The notes under the pieces are model-generated. The model was given only the letters and a program-made list of their open reading frames with translations. It made no database searches and was not told where the DNA came from. DNA of 48,288 nucleotides from Lentisphaeria bacterium (GTDB lineage: Bacteria; Verrucomicrobiota; Lentisphaeria; Victivallales; UBA1829): NCBI GenBank assembly GCA_017541665.1, contig JAFXYP010000024.1:1-48288 (forward strand), given 5' to 3'. Numbering within the stretch: the stretch's first letter is position 1; each line of letters opens with the position of its first letter. Position numbers and translations under genes: made by a program. Positions 43,055 through 48,288 of the stretch are shown here, in pieces.

Positions 43055-43579
43055 ATGTCCGTTACCCTCACCCCCCTGATCGACGCGCAGGCGATCGAAC
43101 GCCGCGTCGCCGAGATCGCCGACGAAATCTCCCGAACCTATGCCGGACTTGAGATCACCGCCATCATCGTGATGAACGGCGGGTTCTTCTTCGCCGCCGA
43201 TCTGCTGCGGCACGTCAATCTGCCTGTGCGCGTGGATTCGCTCCCGGCCGGCTCCTACCTCCACCACGCGTCCACCGGGCAGCTCACGCTGCGCGGCGGG
43301 ATGAAACTCGACCCGAGGGGCCGCCACATCCTCCTGATCGACGATATCCTCGATACCGGGTTCACGCTCGCCGAACTTCAGAAAAAGTTTCTGGCGGACG
43401 GCGCGGCGTCCTGCCGCACCTGCGTCCTGATCGACAAGGACATCCCGCCCGAACGGAAGAAGGCGAAGGCAGACTGGTTCGGGTTCCGCGCCCCGGCGCA
43501 ATACCTTGTGGGCTACGGCATGGACTCCGACGAGCACTTCCGCAACCTCCCCGACATCTGCATCCTCCGCGAGGAGTGA
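43055..43579 (+). CDS. hpt: Hypoxanthine phosphoribosyltransferase
   Basis: A 174-residue cytoplasmic purine-salvage enzyme converting hypoxanthine or guanine to nucleotides with PRPP. The PRPP loop LLIDDILDTGFTL (93-105, acidic pair Asp96-Asp97) is intact, and MNGGFFFAADL near 40-50 matches the family. The late DKD segment that binds the purine ring is also present (LIDKDIPPERKKAKADWFGF). Length is normal. It follows rfaE2 by 8 nt and is the last gene of the lon operon. No strong terminator was found after it. Confidence 0.93.
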   Translation: MSVTLTPLIDAQAIERRVAEIADEISRTYAGLEITAIIVMNGGFFFAADLLRHVNLPVRVDSLPAGSYLHHASTGQLTLRGGMKLDPRGRHILLIDDILDTGFTLAELQKKFLADGAASCRTCVLIDKDIPPERKKAKADWFGFRAPAQYLVGYGMDSDEHFRNLPDICILREE

Positions 43580-43665
43580 GCCCGCGTCTTCGGTCTGCGC
43601 ATGATGGAGAGCAATGGGGAGGGGAACCGGGAACCTGGAGCCATTTCTCCATTTGAAAACAATTT

Positions 43666-43734
43666 GCCGTTCGCGTCTCGCGTTAAAGAAAACTTTCGAG
43701 CCCAGCCGAGCTTGCCGAGGCGCGTAGCGACCCC
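43666..43734 (-). repeat. Diverged copy of the 87-bp palindromic repeat
   Basis: Read on the minus strand, this stretch keeps the two ends of the element found at 47931 and 48150: a GGTCGCT...CTCGG start and an AACGCGAGACGCGAAC end. The central palindrome differs. It lies next to the last gene of the restriction-modification island, in inverse orientation to the other copies. Confidence 0.6.
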
Positions 43735-43737
43735 TCA

Positions 43738-44328
43738 TCAAAAATGCATCAGATCCCACAAGAGTTGATATGCATACTTTACGACGGTATGATTCTGTTT
43801 GCTCGGTTCTAATGAACCATGAACCAAGTTGCATCTAACCTGGTAAATCATTTCAAACACCCCTGCAAAAAGTTTATCCTTGTCAGATGTTACCGTCAAA
43901 GTCCCCAAATCTATAACTCGATTTGCATCTTTTTTTCGGAGTTTTCCTGTTGTAGTTTTTTTGATTTTGACTATCAGTGATTCACGGGGCGCACCGGATG
44001 AATAAAGCGCATTGTCAAAACAGACAAGTTCTCCGTTTCCTTTCTCATGAATCCCAGCTTCATCCAGCGCGCGGGAAAACTGTTCCAAATTTGAGCGAAA
44101 GGATGTTGCATCAGGATTTGTTTCCTGTAAAAGCTCTTTGAATTTTCTACGTAAATGATTTCGTTTTGTTTTGTCGTCTTTTATAATATTGATCCTTTCT
44201 CGATCTGTCTGTCCCTTTTCCGGATAATAGAAATTGTACCAGGAATTGCATGCCAGCCATAACGAAACAAAAGGAGAAAAATAATCAATCTCAGCTTTGG
44301 ACAGCCAATCTTTGCTATTGTCAGACAT
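43738..44328 (-). CDS. HEPN-domain protein of the restriction-modification operon
   Basis: A 196-residue helical protein, A/T-rich like the genes upstream. The helix near the end carries RCNLVHG (Arg165, Asn167, His170), the R-x4-H signature of HEPN ribonucleases. An N-terminal helix with FVSLWLACNSWYNFYYP fits the MAE_28990-type HEPN group. Its ATG (44328) overlaps the end of the specificity gene by 8 nt, so it is co-translated with the restriction-modification system. Likely role: an RNase effector or accessory that acts when restriction fails. It could also be a non-catalytic partner. No signal peptide. Confidence 0.7.
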   Translation of the reverse strand: MSDNSKDWLSKAEIDYFSPFVSLWLACNSWYNFYYPEKGQTDRERINIIKDDKTKRNHLRRKFKELLQETNPDATSFRSNLEQFSRALDEAGIHEKGNGELVCFDNALYSSGAPRESLIVKIKKTTTGKLRKKDANRVIDLGTLTVTSDKDKLFAGVFEMIYQVRCNLVHGSLEPSKQNHTVVKYAYQLLWDLMHF

Positions 44329-45745
44329 TGTGCCCGTCCTCCAGAAGTTTCATTGCAGCCTTTTCATTTTGTTCGATGGCGACCTCGACTGCGCGCTTTG
44401 CGATATCAGTCATCCGATTGCTTTCTTTTCGGAGAGCAAAAGATTTTTTGATATTTGCAGCAAGCTGTTGTTGAACATCATATCGTATTTTTGGTATGTT
44501 TATCTGTTTCAACGCGTCGGGAAGAATCGCCGTCAAAATCGTTCCGGAACACCCCTGTTTCAACAATGCCTGAACAGGCCAGGATTTCATCAGCAAAAGT
44601 AATGTTTCCGGGTTGATCTCCGAAGATCGCAAAACATGAAAACCTGTTGAACAGAGAGCATTGTTATATTCCTCCGTAACAAGTGCGCAACTTGACAAAG
44701 AACCTTCCACCGAAGAAATGATCACATCGTTCGCCTTCACCCTCTGTCGTGCACGAGACGGAAGCTTTTCTGCGGGGGCTCTTGTACAGGATTTTATTTC
44801 TCCATTTTTCCCAATATCCGCCAGCTCGATATAGCAGTATTCCGTTTCCTGATTCAATCTTGTCATAGCATCCTTCAAAACGGTTTCGCAGGAAACCGTG
44901 CCGTGCTTATACTGCTTCAGCTTTCGAATTATCTCTCTATACTTCGGCTGGAAGAATTCGGCGTCAAGCCGTCCGGATTCCTGAAAATCGGCATAGGTTT
45001 TTTCCGCGATGGATTCATCAACAGGATGCCAGTCTGTCAGTCCGAGTTCCTGGAGAAGTCGTTTTTCAGACAAAAGATAGGTTTCTTCCGCCTTTTTCCG
45101 GCAAACGATACTTTTCTCCAGGAGAGATCCGATTTGCCTCTGAAAAGATACGGAAAAAACAGGAACAGGAAGCTTTTCCTTGCAGTCGGATAGATTGAAA
45201 TGCTTTTGGATATTTCCTGTAAAAAGCTTTTCCATGAACGCGAGGCCATACCATGTATTGAGGTAGACAACGGTAAAAAATGATTGAATGGAGGCATCTT
45301 TTTTCAGTCGTATCGCAATGATATCCTGCGATGTATTGCATTCCGGAATAGAAACAACGGATGCTGCCGGTATTGCCGTTTTCGAAAGGACGATATCGCC
45401 GTATGACAAAGAAGAAGATTCATATGCCTGATGGATTCCGGCAGGAATGTATGCCATATCGGATGTATCTATCTGCATGTTCTTCAAATTGGCGATTCGA
45501 ACGAAAGGAATTCCCGACGTGCAATACGAATCCGCTTTTATATCAAAAATCCCCTTGCAGGCTTTTATGATCTCATTCTTGAAAAAAGTATGCGGTTTGT
45601 TCAAAACTCTTTTTACTTCATTGTCTTTCGTGTAGAAGGCAGAATCTATTCTAAGGCTTTCGTCCAGTTGCGAAAGCCTTTCCTCATTTGTTTCTAAGGA
45701 TTCCTGCAACGCCCGGTATTTTTTTCCGTCAAACACCGGGCTCAT
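44321..45745 (-). CDS. hsdS: Specificity (S) subunit of a Type I/IIB-like restriction-modification system
   Basis: A 474-residue DNA-recognition subunit with two target-recognition halves (about 50-190 and 265-420), each ending in a coiled spacer with a Gln/Leu-rich repeat (RQIGSLLEKSI; VQQQLAANIKK). The pattern GIPFVRIANLKN and a later NALCSTGFHVLR strand are typical of HsdS. Two halves mean a bipartite target. The ATG at 45743-45745 overlaps the stop of the methyltransferase frame (ATGA). It works with the nuclease-methyltransferase encoded upstream; no separate HsdR is present. Confidence 0.9.
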   Translation of the reverse strand: MSPVFDGKKYRALQESLETNEERLSQLDESLRIDSAFYTKDNEVKRVLNKPHTFFKNEIIKACKGIFDIKADSYCTSGIPFVRIANLKNMQIDTSDMAYIPAGIHQAYESSSLSYGDIVLSKTAIPAASVVSIPECNTSQDIIAIRLKKDASIQSFFTVVYLNTWYGLAFMEKLFTGNIQKHFNLSDCKEKLPVPVFSVSFQRQIGSLLEKSIVCRKKAEETYLLSEKRLLQELGLTDWHPVDESIAEKTYADFQESGRLDAEFFQPKYREIIRKLKQYKHGTVSCETVLKDAMTRLNQETEYCYIELADIGKNGEIKSCTRAPAEKLPSRARQRVKANDVIISSVEGSLSSCALVTEEYNNALCSTGFHVLRSSEINPETLLLLMKSWPVQALLKQGCSGTILTAILPDALKQINIPKIRYDVQQQLAANIKKSFALRKESNRMTDIAKRAVEVAIEQNEKAAMKLLEDGHNV

Positions 45746-47783
45746 TGAAAAAAACTCAATTTCTCCTTTTTCGCAAACTCAACAAAAGCTTCGGCGATGC
45801 CGTCCGGCGTTTGTCTGACCTCGTTGTTTAATTGTCCGTTGCGGCAATCATAATCGATCGTGGAGAAAAGATCATGGTAAACAATCGGATGACCATAGAT
45901 ATCCTTTTTTGACAATTTGGGGTCGGTTGTTGTCCCGTTTTCCTGTTCTGTCCAGTAAAGCTTGTCGCCGGAGTTGTTCTTTCCCTCCAGTCGCTGTGTG
46001 GCAAAGAAAATATTGTAGTCATCGACTTTCGGGCATAGTTTGCTGTCCCATTTCTGCACAAAAGCACACTGGTCTTCGTCCCGGTATGCGGTTTGAACGT
46101 ATTGCAATGCAGACCTACTACCGCCAGAATTCGGCAACGTTCCGAGATGAAGTCACGGATAAACCTGTCCGAGCTGTTGTTGAACCGGCCTTGCGGCAGA
46201 ACAATCGCCATACGCCCGCCGGGCTTAAGAAGATTTAGATTGCGTTCAATGAAAAGGATATCACGACTGACGCTTTTTTGCGATTTTTCGTTTTTTGTTC
46301 CCAACTCGTAACGGCTGAGGATCTGACCTTCCTTGATCTCTCCGGCAAATGGCGGATTTGCCATTACGATATCAAACTTGAATTGAGAAAAATCATCTGC
46401 CGTTTTCAGTTTTTTCAGTTTTTTGAAACCTTCATTGTATGTATCATTCCAAGTCTCTTCCTTTGTGATCGTTTTCCAGCGACCGTAATCAAGTGTGTTG
46501 AGGTGCAAAACATTGGTATGCCCGTCACCGGCAATGAGATTCAGGGTTCTTGCCACCCGGACCGCCTTTTCATCAAAATCAATGGCAAAAACGTTGTTTT
46601 GAACATACTTTATTTCATCCGCGCTCTTTTGGGTAGCAGTAAAGAGATGGTTGACCGGCTTTCGCGCATTCAGCTGCATTTGTTTCCAGACATGAAAGAT
46701 TGTATGTACGGGAAATCCCGAGCTTCCGGCTGCGGGGTCGATCATCGTTTCATTTTCTTTGGGATTAAGCATTTTTACACACATGTCAATGACATAGCGA
46801 GGCGTAAAATACTGTCCCTTTTCTCCCTTGCTGCTCTTGCTCATCAGATATTCGAAGGCTTCATCAACAACATCAAGATTGGAGTTGAAAAGCTTAACCG
46901 TTTCCAAGGAAGATACGCAAACCGAAAGATGCGGCGGAGATAAATAAATCTTTGCATCTTCCGGGAAAACCCCTGTCCATTTGTTGCAGGCATCCTTGAA
47001 AAGCTTTTCAATTTTTTCTTTTAACTGAAAATCCGTCTGCCCGGAATTGCGGAATACAAGATTATAATCGTCATCTGCAGCACCGTTCTTTTCATCGTAA
47101 AGCTTTGCAAATATCAATTTGAAAACTTCTTCGAAAACGTCGACCCCTGCATTTGCAAGAACTTCATCTTCCATTTCAAGAATAAGATCTTTTAGGGATT
47201 TCCCCGTTTTGGTCAGCTTGTCATTCGCCCACAGATCCCGCATCGTAAATGGCTGCTGCAGAATTTCGGCCAGAGACTGATTCTCTTTGGGAATGGCCTT
47301 GATGTCTTCAAAGTAATTGGGATTTTTTCGATGGTAATACGTTATGGACATGCCGTTTGTCCAAACGGCCATGCTTGCTCCCGTCGCGTGAGTATAGCTT
47401 TTGAGCTGGTCTCTTCCGTCTTTTGCTTTTGGTTTCTTTACTTCGACAATGATATATGCAACAGATGGATCATCTTTATCCAAAATGACAATATCCGCTC
47501 TTTTCTTTTCGCGTCCAAAAGAAACAGGGTACTCCAATACGATACGCTCTTTGGTATAATCATAATCGTTTATGAGAATTGCCGTGTAGAGCTGACGAAC
47601 AACTTCCTCCGGGGTGAGCTTGACCTCTTTATCGCGAATAAGACATTTGACATAAGGGATATCATCCCCTTTTGAACTCTTTTTTGTCACGATCCTGTTT
47701 TCTAAATCGGAAATCAATTCTTGGTGGGTGGAAAAGAGATCAAGACTGTACGTTGAGCCATGCAGAATGTCATTAAGTCTCAT
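45742..47783 (-). pseudogene. BcgI-like nuclease-methyltransferase subunit, frameshifted
   Basis: This gene encodes an N-terminal restriction domain like HsdR_N (Glu84, Asp97, Glu114-Val-Lys116: a PD-(D/E)xK set) joined to an N6-adenine methyltransferase (motif I DPAAGSSGF at 349-357, motif IV NPPF at 476-479). In the BcgI type, such a chain pairs with one S subunit to make a complete system, which fits the lack of HsdR. The frame is broken near 46060-46063: after about residue 574 the reading must shift by one base to continue into the conserved 3' part, which ends at 45742. Restoring one base in a 4-base A/T run would give about 680 residues. Real mutation and sequencing error cannot be told apart here. 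ATG at 47783, GAGGT site, strong promoter. Confidence 0.85.
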
Positions 47784-47815
47784 AAAAAACCTCGATTAAA
47801 ATGTTATTTGAGGTT

Positions 47816-47843
47816 AATATAGCAGACGGATTGCAGATGTCAA
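47816..47843 (-). promoter_or_regulatory. Promoter of the restriction-modification/HEPN operon
   Basis: On the minus strand, consensus -35 TTGACA (47838-47843), 16-nt spacer, -10 TATATT (47816-47821), about 35 nt before the ATG. Confidence 0.78.
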
Positions 47844-47930
47844 GCATGAATCCGAAAAAACAAATCTTTTTATGCGGGCTTATCCGAAATATAAACTTGA
47901 GGCGGGAAGATGGAGGCGATGCGATGGACG

Positions 47931-48017
47931 GGGGGATGTCCCTTCGGGAGGCGCTTCGCTCCTCGGTGAACTCGCTTGCGCGAGTTCGACAGATAGGAAA
48001 CGCGGGACGCGAACGGC
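47931..48017 (+). repeat. 87-bp palindromic repeat, copy A
   Basis: A near-copy of the 87-bp element at 48150-48236. It contains a perfect 7-bp inverted repeat, GAACTCG (47968-47974) and CGAGTTC (47981-47987), next to a second imperfect hairpin. The central stretch is identical in both copies over about 38 bp. Confidence 0.85.
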
Positions 48018-48055
48018 AGAATAAAGGTTGGGGGATTGAGCGTGTATTTGTGCTT

Positions 48056-48105
48056 TGAAAAAGAAAAAGGCGGGCGCCTGTCCAACCAAGAAACAGACGT
48101 CCGCC
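48056..48105 (-). terminator. Intrinsic terminator downstream of groEL
   Basis: On the minus strand, a 13-bp stem (48093-48105 with 48069-48081; one mismatch and one G-T pair) followed by a TTTTTCTTTTTC tract. It lies about 160 nt after the groEL stop, beyond repeat copy B. Confidence 0.75.
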
Positions 48106-48149
48106 GAGGTTGTGCGTTTTTTGAACGCGGGCTTGAAAGCCTTGTGCAA

Positions 48150-48236
48150 GGGGATTTCCCTCCGGGGGTCGCTTCGCTCCTCGGTGAACTCGCTTGCGCG
48201 AGTTCGATCCATTTGTAAACGCGAGGCGCGAACAGC
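48150..48236 (+). repeat. 87-bp palindromic repeat, copy B
   Basis: Direct copy of the element at 47931-48017, same length and orientation, 132 bp apart. It carries the same GAACTCG/CGAGTTC hairpin and the same AACGCG...CGCGAAC end. Confidence 0.85.
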
Positions 48237-48265
48237 GGAGGGAATACCCCGGGCAATCGGATGAA

Positions 48266-48288
48266 TTACATCATGCCGCCCATGCCGC
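48266..48288 (-). CDS. groL: C-terminal end of GroEL chaperonin (partial)
   Basis: The last complete minus-strand codons read Gly-Met-Gly-Gly-Met-Met followed by TAA (48266-48268). This Gly-Met tail is characteristic of bacterial GroEL (Cpn60), whose disordered C-termini lie inside the folding chamber. Only seven codons including the stop are inside the window, so the assignment rests on this motif alone. The strong terminator at 48056-48105 fits the end of a highly expressed operon. Confidence 0.7.

Larger units (their letters stand above)
47784..48265. other. Intergenic region between the RM island and groEL
   Basis: A 482-bp stretch without a supported gene. It holds the promoter of the restriction-modification operon (47816-47843), two direct copies of an 87-bp palindromic repeat, and a strong minus-strand terminator (48056-48105) that should serve groEL. 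Short open frames here overlap the repeats on both strands and have no family features. Confidence 0.7.

Noticed and set aside
47801..48264. Short open frames on both strands between the RM operon and groEL
   Set aside because: They run through the two repeat copies and the terminator and have neither ribosome sites nor recognisable protein features.

Overview
The window looks like chromosomal DNA of a GC-rich Gram-negative bacterium, most likely a host-associated member of Lentisphaerota (Victivallis-like, PVC superphylum). This placement is an inference from gene content: secretin-like proteins, lipopolysaccharide and O-antigen genes, secreted GH3 and GH95 glycosidases with glycine-rich loops, a large PAS-rich hybrid kinase, and Bat-type von Willebrand proteins. 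No rRNA, tRNA or CRISPR array was seen. Most genes use GC-rich codons with strong G/C bias at the third position, so long antisense open frames are common and were discarded.

Layout. 1-88: 3' end of an unidentified gene and its terminator. 191-1987: oligoendopeptidase F. 2103-2722: Doc-type toxin with an overlapping upstream antitoxin candidate. 2859-3902: DUF362 ferredoxin-like protein, divergent from a large hybrid histidine kinase (4186-9378) that is followed after 9 nt by an AraC-type regulator. 10421-15599 (minus): a Wzc-like BY-kinase with a Tyr-Gly tail, its CpsB-type PHP phosphatase, and a secreted protein with a C25-like region and a transglutaminase domain. 15756-16460: C4 zinc-ribbon coiled-coil protein. 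16664-20390: operon of two secretin-like proteins and a small lipoprotein. 20470-28168 (minus): a domain-permuted GH3 glycosidase, an AT-rich orphan gene and a GH95 alpha-L-fucosidase. 28375-33996 (minus): BatB/C- and BatD/E-like fusions and a small exported protein. 34147-37439 (minus): murD overlapping an O-antigen ligase-like gene. 37681-43579: a packed operon of lon with a long C-terminal tail, a LolA-like protein, a TadE-like protein, rfaE2 and hpt. 43738-47783 (minus): an AT-rich defence island with a BcgI-like nuclease-methyltransferase (frameshifted here), a specificity subunit and a HEPN-domain protein. Copies of an 87-bp palindromic repeat lie beside it. 48266-48288: the last codons of groEL.

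Themes. Cell-envelope building (O-antigen ligase, rfaE2, murD, BY-kinase/phosphatase), export (secretins, LolA-like, TadE-like, Bat proteins), host-glycan breakdown (GH3, GH95) and defence or addiction (Doc, restriction-modification with HEPN). Nine promoters found by eye share a TTGAxx-type -35, 16-17 nt, and TATATT or a close variant, which suggests the housekeeping promoter form of this organism.

Best candidates for something undescribed: the secretin pair plus lipoprotein without any assembly genes, the HEPN protein locked into a two-subunit restriction-modification operon, the C25-like/transglutaminase fusion beside a BY-kinase, and the long Lon tail.
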